Origin: Colletotrichum lupini
Taxonomy: Eukaryota > Ascomycota > Sordariomycetes > Glomerellales > Glomerellaceae
Length of the DNA: 64,000 nt
Direction of reading: 5' to 3'
Assembly (NCBI RefSeq): GCF_023278565.1
Contig: NC_064673.1
Coordinates: forward strand, 124,001 to 188,000
The notes under the pieces were generated by a model. It was not told the origin of the DNA. It ran no database searches and saw nothing but the letters and a program-made list of their open reading frames with translations. The translations under genes and the position numbers were made by a program. Positions 21,086 to 35,100 of this stretch are shown piece by piece (the first letter of the stretch is position 1; the number at the start of each line of letters is the position of its first letter).

Positions 21086-24000
21086 ATTACTCCCCCCTTA
21101 CGTAACTTTAGTCCCCAAAGTTATTACGTAATATCTTTTTTTAACGCTAATAATAAAGCTATTAACGTCGTTATTCGTAATAAATTTTATAAAGCGTTAA
21201 TAATATCCTTTTTTACTTAGGAATAAGGTATTACTCCTATCTCCTTATCTAACGGATACCTTATTATTATTATTCGGCAATAGCGCGCCGACTAGTTACT
21301 AAGTTAATAATATATATTCGTAATAAAGTATTCTAACCGTCGTAATATATAAGAGCCCGCTTAACTTCGCGGTTGTTATTATTACTAAGCTATTAATTAT
21401 AGTAAAAGATTTTTTATCCGTTACGAGTTACGTATTTACTTTTTCTTCCCTCTTTCTATTTAATAACCGTTCTGCGAATTCTATCCTATATAACTATACT
21501 TTCTTTCTCACGATATTCTAATTCCGTATCGTTTCCTAATTATAACTCTCTTACTATACTATCGCTAAGTATTTACCGAAATATCTACTATTTTGCGTAT
21601 TTAGGATATACTTAATATAGAGTATAATCCTAAGAAGGGCTTCCGCAGTCTCCGTAGCGGTACTCCCTATATACGCTACTTAGCTAGTCTATATTATAAT
21701 ATTAACGAGCTTATTTATATTACCGGCGCTTATATCGCTAAGTATATTATTTATTAGATTAATAAAAAGAAGTGTTTTGCTATAAGTCGTTAAGTCCTCG
21801 CTAATCCGTTACTAAAATATTAGCTAACGATATCTTTTAAGTTCCCGAGGAGCTATATAGCGCCGCTTAGTTTACTTAGAATACCCTTATAAAGTTCCGT
21901 AATACCGAAGAGTAGGGTAGTTTTAACTCCTATAAGCGCGGCCGCGTTCTTTATACTTTTAGTTATATTATTAGTACGTAAGAAAAAGTAGCTACTTATA
22001 TCGCTAACCCGTTAGCGGGTAGTAAAGCGAAAAAGGTCTACTTTAAATAGGCTACTTTTTAAGAGCTCGCTACTAACTACGAGTATCTAAACTTATTAAT
22101 CTCGATTATAATAAGTTGTTAATAATCGTTCGGCGAATTTTCTTCTTACTAACTTAGATTTCTCTTCTTAGGCTAGTATCCTTAATACTAATAATAAGAC
22201 TAAGATTATCTCCTATTTTAGTTACCTCTAACTAGCTTATTTTTGTAATAATAGCCGTACGACCGCTCTATGAAATAACCTTAACGCTCTAGCTTAGTAT
22301 TATAAAGAGATTCCTAAGGGCGTTACTATTACGTATATTTAAGAGTTTCTTATTTTCCTTACTTTTTATAAACGCGTTACTAAGTTCTTAGTAAATAAGG
22401 TACTTACTTATACTATTATTATATATAGCGCTACCCCTATTTCCTAGGGTCCCGAGACTCGGACTCTTATTAAGAAGCGTATTCTTATTACTAACTATAT
22501 TTTTAATAATAACGACGAGCGGGACGATTTTAAGTTTAAGTTTAATAAGTCTTAGCGCGAGGATACTAAATTTAAGGAGCTTAGTAGCGACTTAGAGAAT
22601 TCTTTTTTTTAGTATCGTAATAAGCGCCGTTATTTTAATATTAATAACTTACCGACCCTTACCTGCGACGCTCTCTTTAGTATAAACGAGGGTACCCTAG
22701 CCCTTAGTTACATTACTCTAAATCTTAATAAAACTAATATTACGCTCTTCCCGCTCTAAGTAAAGGCTTTATAACGGCTCGACGAGGCTATTACTTATAT
22801 TAAAGTTAAAGCTGCGGGTCGTAATAAGTAGTTTAATATTACTAAGTTCCTTATGAATATTAATATTACTAAGGTCCCTTAGCTTAATTAAGACTACGAG
22901 AGCGTTACCTTAAATAACGTCCCCCGTCCCCGACCCGTTATTAACGATAATAGCGTTACGGCCCCTACTTTACCTCCTATTCTACCTCTTATTATAGCTC
23001 CCGTTATACTTCTTATTATAGCTCCCGTTATACCTCTTATTATAGCTCCTATTATACCTCCTATTATAACCTCTAACGGTAACTAAGTAGTAAACGCTCT
23101 ACGAACCGCTACTATTAATATATATAATACTCTACGTAACTTCGACTACCTCCTTTTTACCTATCGTAATATTAATAAGGTTAACGGCCTTACTCTAAGT
23201 AATTAGCTAAGTACGCGCACGAAGCCTCCCCGCTTCTCGCTTACTAAGCGGACTACTATTACTAACTATTAAGCTTTAAAAATATACGCTAGAGCCGCTA
23301 TTACTATTACTAATATTATATAAGTTACTCCCCTTACGTAACTAGATCTTAGCAATTTCTTAGTAACGTATCGCTAAGGGTTATAATACTATATCTTTTT
23401 TTTAAGGATTACGCTAGGCTAAATAAAAAAGGTTCTATAATATATTATTAATTAACTTATTTCTAATAACCTTTCGCCGCGAACTTAACGTTTATTATCT
23501 TATTTTATATATACCCTTTTTTTATAGCGTTCGAATTTATTAACTACTTCTACTACCCCTTTAAAATACTTAATAAGCTCTTACGTATTATACTTAATAA
23601 GCTACCTAGCCTATTTAATAAAATATCGTAAGTTTCCTCCCTTACTTTATATCGCAACGATTTCTTTAACTTTCTAAACGTCTTACTCGTCCTCTAACTC
23701 CGGGAGATTCGCTATTTAGTCACCGACCGTTTAGCAATTTCCCTATAGCTTAAGCTAAGAAACTAAGAAAATATTATATATTCTCTAATACTACTCTAAT
23801 AAATACACTCGGTAAGCCTATTTCCCTACCCTTTTAGCTATTACTACTTTAATATATCTCAGCGCTAGTTTATTATTCTTAAATCGTATATTCTTCGTTA
23901 ATAAGCTAACGACCTCTCTACGATTAAACTCCTTTAAAGTATATCTTTTATTATAATAAGCTACTTAGCTCTTAGAGGCTTATGCCCACGCTCGCGTAGC

Positions 24001-27000
24001 CTAGGCCCTAATCTCCCTAATTTTCTAAACCCTTTCCTAAACCCCCTAGACTATAGCCTTATAATTAGGTATATATTTAACGTACCTAAAGTAGTAGCCG
24101 TATAGTACTATATACGGGGACACCTTTATAATAAAATATTAACTATTATTATATATAAACTCGGCCTCCTCTAACTACGCTACTTACCTATTTAGCAAGC
24201 CCTCGGCATAGATCCTTAGATACTTTTCTAATATTTAATAAGTTCGCTCCGTTTAGCCATCTATTTATAAATAGTACATAATAAATAGTTAGCGATATAT
24301 CGCCCGTTCCTTAGCGAACTCTTTTTAAAATACGCTTATAAAGAGCTTATCTCTATCTATAATAATACTTTTAGGCATACCGAACTTATATTCGACCTCC
24401 CGGTATAAGATACTTATTATTTATGCTACGTTAAGTATTTTAACGGTAGGTAGGAACTTCGCGAACTTTATTATATAATAAATAATAACTATAATACTAT
24501 CGTACTCTACGCCGTTATTATAAGCGCTCGGCAATAGCCCCGTAATAAAGTCTATAGATATTTCTTAAAATAAGTATAAGGGTAGTAGTAATAACTATAG
24601 CTACCCGTACGGCTTATATCTTAGGGTTATAACTCCTAAATAATACTTATAGTTCTTAACGTATTTTTAGATATCTCGTTAAATATCTTCTTAGTAAAAC
24701 TTCCTCTAGATTAGCTCAAGAGTTTTCGTAGCTCCTATATAACTTACTTTATAATCGTCGTAGTATTAGCAAAGGATCTCTATTTAAAAAGACTTTACTT
24801 AAAGAATAACGAGTCTTTTTTTAAAAAATAGTATACTCTATTTATTAAGCGAATATACTCTTAGCTCGCTGGCCGTAGTACGAACTCTCGCCGATTATAA
24901 TATATAGAACTTATCTTTAGCTTATAGTCCTCTAACGAGCTCTTTAATCTCTAGCGAGAGATAGGAAGCGAATACCGTTTCGCCCCTTATAAGCTCCTTT
25001 ATAACGGGGCGTAAGATATACTATTCCGGTATAATAACCCTAGCTCTATCCGACTCCTCTTTATCCTTACCGGACCGTCGACGAGCGTTTATTAATAACT
25101 CTTTTATTTTTTTACCTCGAGTCGTTATAGTAGTAACTATTACTATTTTATTAATACGCTTTATAATATATTACTAATATAGGGGAGAGGATTCCCCGTC
25201 CCTAGAGCTAGCTAATATTTAGCCGGGATTGCGAAGGGAGGCCTTAACTACTTAAACGTATACTTTAGTAATATTATTTTATCTTTTTAGGCTAATTATC
25301 CTTTACCGGACGTTAGGTAGTAGTTCGCTAATAAGACATAGCTTCTGGGCTAGCGTAAAAAAGACGTCCTTATAAAGCACTTCCCCCTCTATATAGTCTA
25401 GCTTTTTAAATAGACCGTTTATTAGGTTCGTTTTCCTTAGCTAGTATTCTAAATTAAAATTAAATATTAATAGTTTATATACCTACCTCGCGAGCCTTCC
25501 CTAAAGGTCCCGCGCTAGTGCGCCGATTACTTCTTTAAGTACTTAGTAGTCCGTTAGGATTATAAACTTTTATAAAAAGCCCTAGAGGTAGTAAGCCTAG
25601 TACTCTAGCCCTTTTATTATAACGAGTAGTTTTTATTAGCCCGTAGCCTATCGCTACTCCGTATCTATAAGTTTCTATAATTAATAAGTAACGGGTTACT
25701 ATTCTTTATTAGCTTATTATAATAAGATTGCCGCGATAGCTTTAACTAAAGCGTTAGTTTTTACTTATATAATACGTTATGGGTTCTAATATATAAGTAC
25801 GGTTACTAAAATAAAAGCGACCTTTAGCTAATTAAACGCCTCGTTTACTTCTTTAGTTTACTAAAAGTCCCTTATCTACCCCTTTTTTATTTTTAGTAAT
25901 GCTATTATCGGTATAACGATACCCGAGTATTTAGTAATAAACTTCTAATAGAAGTTATAGAACCCTAAGAACACTTAGATATCTCTAATAGACTCTAGCG
26001 CCTTTTAGTTAGCGATCGTTCGCACTCGTAACGAGTTAATCTCGATTCTTTTTAATATAATAACATAACCTAAGAACTCGACCCTCTTTTAATAGAACGA
26101 GCACTTTAATAATTTAGTAAAAAGCCCGTATAAACGCAAACGTTAGAGGACCTTCTTAATATCCTCCGTATGCTACTCCTTTATTATTAAATAGATTATT
26201 AAATCGTCTATATATATTATATAATAAGTATTTAGTAGGTCGGCGAGCGCTTAGTAAATATACGCTTAGAACGTCGCGGGTACGTTCGTTAGCCTAAAAG
26301 GTATAATAGTATACTTAAAATAACTATATCGGCTCTAGAACGCTATTTTCTATTAGTCTTCCTTTTTAATTTAGATACGGTAATAAGTATCTTTAATATT
26401 TATTTTTAAGATTTATTTCGCTCTGCGAAGCTTATTTAGGAGCTTGCTAATAAGTAGTAATAAGTATTAATTTTTTATAATTACTTTATTTAGCCCGCAG
26501 TAGTCTACGTAGAGGCGTAGCGTATTATCTTTTTTTAATATAAAGAGGATCGGTACCCTAGCCTTACTAACTAAAAGTATAATATAACCGTTCGCTAAGT
26601 TCTCGGTAATATATGTACAAAGCTTATCGAGTTATTTTTTATTTAATAAATAAATAGGACTATATAGTAGTTTAGTACCTAGAACTAGGTCGATAGAGTA
26701 TTCTACCCTGCTATATAACTACGGTCTTTTTATTAACTACTTATTAAACGTCTCTATTTCTAATTAAAATTCTAGTGGTAGACCCCCTCGTAGTTTAGTT
26801 TCCGTTACCCCCGCGATACTTTTTATAGTAGCAATATATAATATATACGCCCTCTTGCGATTTTTAATAATATCGCGAGCTATTACCTCTAGTTCGGTAA
26901 CTAAGATAAGCTCGTATAACTATATATTCGTCGCTATATTAATATAAATACTTTCTTAGCCTATTAATAGTCGTAATAGTAAGAGGTCTACTATTTTTTT

Positions 27001-28771
27001 ATCCTTATCGATTATAGTAAATAGTTACCGAATCTTCTTTAGCTACTTATAGTAGTTAATAAAGAAGAGCGTTAATTAGTAGGCTTTCCCCTAGCTTACG
27101 GCTTTACCCTAAAAATCCCTTAACGAGGGAGCTATAGTAGTAGCCGGGGTTAACCCTAAGTAGGTTACGAGCCTAGTACTAATAATATTTATTTCGGAGC
27201 ATATGTTTATATTAACTTTTACTAGCCTTTTGGTAATACCTCGCAGAACTATTACCCTACCTTTCGTAATTATTCCTATTAGTACCCTCTTAATACTTAG
27301 TATAAGCGTATTGGGTATATTACTTATGCCTACTCGTTTTTTAACGAGTCGACCTCTATAACTCTCGGCTCGGTAGTAACCCGTTAGACGGTTACTAACG
27401 TTAGCTTTAATCAGGGGTACGTTAGCTTATTATTACCCCTACCTCCCAATTTATTTTTCTAGTACTTACTAAATATATAGCCTATTTTATTATACGTAAA
27501 GTACTTAATATCGCTACTACGACGCTTTTATAATAGCTCGGCGCGAGCACTCTTATTATATAGCTTTTATAATATTACTCTTAGCGAGTCCCTAGAGCCT
27601 AGCCTCTTAGAGCTCTCCCTACTCTTTTTTTTATAAAAGGGGGATATTCGACGCGGTTACTCTAATAATAGATATAGCCTCTTCTTACTATCTTTCTATA
27701 ACTAGTCGCCGCCCTTCTACCGATTTAATAACTATAGTTTATTAGCCTCGTAAACTATATTACGTACTCTCTTAATTAAGACCCTATAACGAATTAGATC
27801 GTCCTATAACTAAGATAGTAATTTAAAAAAGAACTAGTATACCTCTACTTTTAAATTCTCTATATTTTCTATACTTAGGTTATAATAAATCGCTAACTAC
27901 TCAGCAAGGAACTAAGTAGGGGTCTAGCCCTCCTTTAGCCTCTTTATCCTTAGCTCTCTATAATATTCCCGTTCTTAAGTCTCGGGGTCTACGTACTATT
28001 AATAAATAAACGCTAAAAAGTCGCCCTAGGAAAGGGGATCTTAAAAACTCTTCTCGTAATTATACTATTACGTTTATAGCAATAGGGATATCTTAAATAG
28101 GGCCTATTTAACATACTATTTTATAGTACTTTTTGCGCGAAGCTTATTACTTACCTCTATAATAATAATCTAGTCTACTACCTAAGTACTCGTAGACTCT
28201 TCTCTAATCGGTTTATAATTATAAAAAGGAGGCTTTTCGTATTCTCGTTAACTTAGATACGTCGCTAGCCGCTCGGTAAGCTATTAAATAAGCTCTTCGT
28301 ATTGACGCCGTTTTTAGTTTCGATCTTTAACTATTATTTCTATCGTTTTATAAAAATAAGTTATTATTAAGCCTATAGGGTCTACTAAACTAGCTATCTT
28401 AATACTACCCGCGCCTTTATACGCGCCTTAACCTCGTATATCCGGCAATCGGTTACTAATAAACGCCCCGTTTATAATAAATAGGGTCTTTAGGGTATTA
28501 ACGAGGTAACTAGCTTATAAAAATAATCTACCCCGATTATTTTTTTTATCTAGCTCTTTTATAAACGCTAATATTTAAGTAGGACTCGCCCTATAATAAG
28601 CTCGTTCTCCCAGACGGAATAGGGTTAAGTAGTCGACTCTAAATAGCTATAGCTCGTTAGTACTAACGGCTCTTTACTAACGGCTAAGCGTCGTTTCGTC
28701 AACGTTCCGTTCGTTTTTATAATTTATTATTACCTATACTAATTACTCCGTAGAAGTAAAAGCTTTAGAAT

Positions 28772-28961
28772 TATAAAAGATTAGGCTATAAGTACTTAAC
28801 TAGCGAGGCTATAATATAGGTATAGGTATATTATAAAACTAAAGCTTATAAAGTCCTTCGTAAGGGCTCTGTTTTTTAAAAAGTTCTTTTATAATAAGAT
28901 CCGTATACTAGTCGCTAAGTTATCAGCGTCCTATTACCGGCCGCATCCCGAATCTATTATA
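28772..28961 (-). repeat. 5' LTR of nested gypsy element
   Basis: The 190-bp partner of 20896-21085. It is slightly less RIP-mutated and keeps GGCCGCATCCCGAATC near its end. TATAT follows directly, as it does before the other LTR. Confidence 0.88.
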
Positions 28962-31665
28962 TATATCTACTTTTATAAATAGTATATCGTAATTAGTACT
29001 CCAAAATAGCCTCTCTTATTATATACTTCCTAAAGTTATTATACTACTTAGTCCTTATTTATATACTAAGCTAGGCTACTATTTATTTTATTCTTATATA
29101 GCTCGTACTCTTATATCCTATATTATATTACTTTCGCTCTTACTAATCGTTTCTTATTTTTTAAAAAATAATTAATAGCTAATAATCCTTCAAAAAGGAA
29201 TTTAATAATATCCTTATACTATTCTTAAAATCTATACTTATTATAAAGTATATAATAGATCTTACTTTTCTATTCCTTATTTAATACTTACTTAGCGTCG
29301 CCCGAGTTTATTAAAATAAATTTTAATATATCCTATACCCTTATGGGGTTTTAAAAATACCCTAGCCTAGGGCGCTCGTACTTAGCGTTTTTTATAATTA
29401 TTTAGTTCCTTATTTCTATTTTAAAAATAAACTATTCTTTAATATTTATTAATAAGTTTTATAGTTTATTATATATATAACTTAATCCGTTTACTACTTA
29501 TATAATCTTTATAATATTAAGTTGATATAAGTATTCTACGTTATATTTTATTAAAACTTTAATCTACTTTACTAACTTATTATAAACTTTACTATAGTTC
29601 TTTATACTCTATTTAATTAATTAATAATCGGTATATATTATAATAGGGTCTAGACTTATACTCGTTAGCTATTAGTATTTAGTTAGGGCTCGTATAATTA
29701 TTAAAGTTTCCTTTTCCGGGACCGAATATTACCTTTCTTAGTTAGATAATCGAAATAATATCTATATAATAATTATAACCTTACTAAAATTAGCGTTAGT
29801 AATCGGGGTACTTACTTTATAGTTATTAAAAAGTTATATAAGTATAGCGCTAGTAGTATAATTACTTACGTCTATTATAATATAAAATTATACTTATAAA
29901 CTTATATTATAAGTCGTATTATTTTAAACTACGTTATATATTTTATTAAGTATATTAACTTATTTCTCTCCCTAAGCTAAGGTCTCGCGCTCTACTTATT
30001 TTTATTATACGCTCTTCTTATTAAACTTAGTTATTTTTAATACTTTTTTAAAAAATACCCTCTTAATTATAATTTCTAAATCGGCTTTTCTAAGAATATA
30101 TTTTCGTATAAACGGTATTAAGTATAATAAACCTCTTATTTCTTTTTATATCCTTAGAGGCTACTCTTTAAACTATTACTTTTATATAACGAACTTATTG
30201 TAATACCGTCCTAAAAGGCATATCTTATTAGCGTATATCTTAAATCCTATTAACGTTGCGTAATTATTAAAACAAAATATTTTACTTTTACTAAAGGGAA
30301 TCGGTACCTATACTACTTTTAAAAAGTAATAGTAATATAAAAAATAAAAATACTCTTTAAATATCTCGCTCGTAAAGTTATAGTTATTAACAAAAATAAA
30401 TATTAATATTAAAAAGTAGGGGAGGAATCCTATAATTAAAAAAGAGTAATATCCGTTGATATTATAATATTTAAAGACTAAGTTTCTAAAGCGCGTATAT
30501 ATTAAAAGTACTCCTTTAAGTCTTTATAATATACTTTTATACTCCTATATATTATTAGGGCTAATAACTAAGGTCTTATATTAGTCGCTTTTTTAAATAA
30601 GAATACCCTAAAAGCTATTAAAAGCGTCGGTCTATAAGTAAACTCTCGGGTATTTATAAAAAATCGAATTAATATTAATTTCTATATTATAATACGGGTA
30701 TATTACCTTTACTAATACTTTATTAATAGGGCAAAAGTTATATACGATTCGTAATACTCTTAGTTTAGTTACTCTCTTTTTAAAAAAAATATTCGCAATC
30801 TATTCACTACGTTTGTTAAGTCTCCTAATTACTCCGGCTTCCTCTATTTTTAAAAAAGCTATTATTATAAACTATTATTCGACGTAATTATATTTAAACT
30901 ACTTTTTAATTTTTATGCGTATATTTAAAAAAAGATTAATAGCATACTCTACGAGCTTAGTATACTTAATCTCTACTAAGGTTTTTATAAAATAGTACTT
31001 ATAAATATAATATAGCTATTTAACTAAGTCCCTTCTCTTATTAGTATTTACTATTACCTTAACTGTAATATCTAAGTTCTTAAACTATAAGTCGACCTTA
31101 TATTATAAAGCTTAAGATAAGGGCCGGAAAGTATCGAAAAATCGGCTTTTTAAGGGGTAAGTATAAAAAATCGAATTTTATATATAAATCGGTAGAGCTT
31201 TAAATATTTATTTCTTATTATATCCTTAATCCTTTTTTAGTTAGTTAATTTTACTATTTTTATTTATTATTAAGAATAATATCTTAGTAAGGGTCTCGAG
31301 GTCCGTATCCTTCTATAAGTAATACTTATTATTATTATTATCCGTATTAGATTCGTCCTTAATATCCGAGCTAATATTAAATTCCCTTAACGTATCCTCT
31401 TCTTCTTTAACTTAGCTTTTCTTCTCTAATATTACTATTAAGGATTAACATTTTCCCTTAATAATATTTCTTATAATATATTATCGTCGGTCTAACTAGC
31501 TCTATATTATAATTTCGCTATTATACTTAGTTTTAGGAGACGAGTAGGTAAATAATTATATATTTATACTACCTCTAGATTATATATATTTACCTCCCTT
31601 ATTAACCTTAGTATTACTAGCGTCCTCTTCCTACTCCTCCTTAATTTCGTCCTCTATATATATAT

Positions 31666-32179
31666 TCCAGCACGTATAGCTTTAACGAGGTAATGCGGGC
31701 TATTCTTATAAAGAATATAAAAAGTGAATATTCATATAGAAGCAAGAATATATAAATATAGGGGATATAAGCGTATATAAAAGAGGTTTTTGTAGTAAAG
31801 AGAGTAATATAGTTAAATTACTATATGAGAAGTTGCTTGCTTAACGAAAGGTCTAGGTAGGCAAATACACGCCTACATATAGGCATAAAAACCTCCTACT
31901 AGAATATTCCATTGCTTATTAATTATGATATAATTAATAAGCGTATACGTAAGTGAATGCGTAATCGTAGTACGTAATTCCGCCTCGAGTAAATTCCAGA
32001 TTATTCAGTTACCTTCCAGTACTTTCCATTGCTCACGTAAGCTTATATAAGCAGTATTGCTTACATAATCAATACCTATAATAATCTACAGAAATCGTAG
32101 ATTAATATGGTATATAGTTTGCTTACGTAATATTGATAATAAGGCGAATAATAAGGTAAACAAAGTTACCTTCGTAACA
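31666..32179 (-). mobile_element. RIP-free island, probable solo LTR of another element
   Basis: About 514 bp inside the outer gypsy element that still contain many CA and TG dinucleotides, unlike everything around them. On the minus strand it begins TGTTACGAAGGTAAC, a typical LTR start. TATAT flanks both sides (31661-31665, 32180-32184), although in AT-rich sequence this is weak evidence. The other end does not give a clean CA. It contains several short inverted motifs built on GCTTAC/GTAAGC. No coding capacity. Best reading: a solo LTR that arrived after the surrounding repeat was RIP-mutated, or that was too short to be mutated. Confidence 0.55.
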
Positions 32180-35100
32180 TATATTTATATAAAAATAGCT
32201 CGTAATATAATTATTTTATACTTACGTATTATATATCTCGGTCTTAGTTACGTAATAATAGTTTTAATATTATACCCTTCTTAATACGTCTTTTTTTAAT
32301 ATACGCAACCCGTATATATCTTATCCCGCTCGATAGTTATTATAATATTCGATAGAAAATATAGTATCCTATAATAATAAATATATATTTAATATAACGT
32401 TTAGTATACTTAATAAAAGTAATATATAATAATCGTAATTACTCTATCTTATTACCTTACTCTTAATAATATTATATCGTCCGTACTTATTAAACGGCTC
32501 CTTAAATAATAGTTTAGATATTATTCCTTATAATAATATATACTTAGACTTATTAACGTTTAAATAGTAATACTATTACCCCTCAACGTACCGGTCCCTT
32601 TAAAAGTCTACTCGTTTCCTAAATAGGGGTATTAGTAATAAGGCTTAGTAACCTCATAATAAGCCTCTTTTAAAAGACGTTCTAAGTCCTCTATAATATC
32701 GTTATTATTACTAATCTCTAATATATTATCTACGTAAAGCTTATCCCTAAGCTAATACTAGTATTTATAATAACGCTAAAACTCTATAAAGTTCGGTAAT
32801 AGCTTAATAAGTACTATAATCTTTAAACCCTTCCGTCCTTAAAATAATAGTATTTTGCTTTTATAATCTACTACCGCACCTACTCTTTTATACTACTATT
32901 TACCTAAAAAAAGGTCCTACTCGTCGCTACGTCTAATAATAATAGCTTAAATTACTATTAAGATATCTCTTACTACTAGTCTTATAATACTATATTTATA
33001 TATTAATATTACTTAGTTATTTACTAATCTAATCGTTATAAGTTCTTATATTTCTACTTAGGGTATATAATATTTTTTAATAAAAGTAAGGTTAATAATA
33101 TTAATAATAAATCTACTATTTAAAAAGATACTTAAAATACGTACGTTTTTAATAATACTATTAATATACCCTAAACTAGTTAGTACGCCGTCCTTAGGAC
33201 CGTATATAATATCCTTAAAAAATACTTTATTATTACCTCTTAGCTTCTACTCGTTTATTATATTAACCTCTATAATAAAACTAATATAATATTAAGGCTT
33301 TTTTATTTTAAATACTCGCGCCTTAAACTCTAGCTTTTTTTATTTTTTTAGTTTATTTATTTTAACTAGGTCTATTTATATTAAAAAAGCTACTTTAGCT
33401 CTTATTATTAAACTAATTTATAAGAGCTATAGTATTATTATATTAATAATAATATCCCTTAGGGTCTCTCTAATATTAAAAAGCTTAACGTCGTACTTAA
33501 TCGTGCCCTTAATAAGTAATAAAGTCTTAAAATATCTACCTATTTTAACTTTAGCTCCGGTACGATTTTAATAATTATTAATATAATATAGTATTACTTA
33601 CTCCTTCTATTTCCCCTTTAAGCCTTTAGCTTTATTATTTTTATCAAAGCTTTTTTTTAAAACGCGTCCGCTAGCGTACTACGCTTCTCTTACTAAACGT
33701 ATAGCTTTTTTTATATATTTTTAAAATATCTCCTCGTCCTCCCTTTTTATAGCCTAACGTACTTCTTTAAAAAAGTATCATCTTTCGTCTTTATAAATAT
33801 CCGGATATAATTCCTCTCGTATCCTCTTTATTATATATATCTCGTTATTAATCTCCCGAACTATAATATTATATCCTAAAACGCTATTATAATAGTTTTT
33901 AAAAAATATTATATTATAATATAATAGCGTACTTATATTACTTAGCTATTTATATTTTACGGGGATAGTACTAATAAAAAGGCTTAATATAATATTTAAA
34001 ATAAAGTCCCCTATAATTTATTAATCGGTCTCCTCTAACTCGCATATTATTAATAAAGGAGGTAAAATATAATTAATAATAGCTAGCTTAGCCTTTAACT
34101 TTTCGTATTTTTTTTTTAAATACTTAGCCTTATATTCTTCTTAATTAACCTTATTCTTTACTTACGTAGTTAGGTTCTAAGGCTCGGGATATTCTAAGCT
34201 AATATATCCCTATTTATAATAATTAAAATATCGAAGTATATTAGTATTACGAAGGGGTTTATTACTTATTTACGTAGGTATTTATAGTTACTTATCCTTA
34301 CTCCCTTACTATTTAGTATTTTATATTATTAAATTATATATTGCTTTTTATATTAGTTCTACGTTCCGATCGTTATGCTACTTAAATCTCTTAATAAGCT
34401 TATAAAAAGGGTTTTCTTTTTTAACGTCCGATTCGTTATTAATATTAAGCTATTTTTAGATTAGGTCTGCGCATAGCTTAATAATTATTTTTAAATCGCT
34501 AAAAATATAGTTATATAGAACCCCGTATTTATTAAGTTACTTCTTATAAAAAAGCCTATTTAATACTTTTTATTAAAAAAAGATATTTTTTTTATTATTA
34601 AGAATAATAATAAAAATATACTACGTAAATATATTTTAATAAGCCTCTAATAAGCGTCTCTAAATCTTTAATATTCTTTATAAAAAAGTAGAGAGTATTT
34701 TTCTATTATTTTTTATAAATAATAAAGCCTCTCGTACTACTTTAATATTCTCTACTATATTATTAAGGTCTTTAAAGCGCTTTTAAAAAGCTTTTTTAAT
34801 TTTAAATTAATTATATCGGTCTTCCTTACCCTAAGTACTAAACTAATCCTTTATTCTATAATAAAGCCCAGTTTTAAAAATATAAATCCTCTATTTATCC
34901 TCTTTAATAAAGTCGTCTATTCCTAGCCTATTTACTTAAGCTTTTATTAAGTCGAAATACTTTTTTATAAATATACTACGGTTATAATTAGTAAAAGTTA
35001 AGCCTTAAGAGCTAAAGAAGATATTTATAATAATAAGTAGTCTTATATATATAGTAATAGTCTTAATAAGTACTTATATATTTTAAAATACTTATTTAAT

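Larger units (their letters stand above)
20896..28961 (-). mobile_element. Second gypsy-type element nested in the first, RIP-degraded
   Basis: An 8,066-bp element with 190-bp LTRs (20896-21085, 28772-28961). It is flanked by TATAT on both sides (20891-20895, 28962-28966), and its ends are TA...TA, decayed from TG...CA. It reads on the minus strand. The gag knuckle at 27462-27503 is decayed from CX2CX4HX4C, every Cys and His codon having become Tyr. RT has VPILF-LKKDNTLRLYVDYCGLN-like sequence at about 26490-26575, and its catalytic YIDD is intact at 26203-26214. It interrupts the outer element downstream of the outer RNase H, within the expected integrase region. RT precedes the rest of pol, as in Ty3/gypsy. 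It is full of stops and non-functional. Confidence 0.87.
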
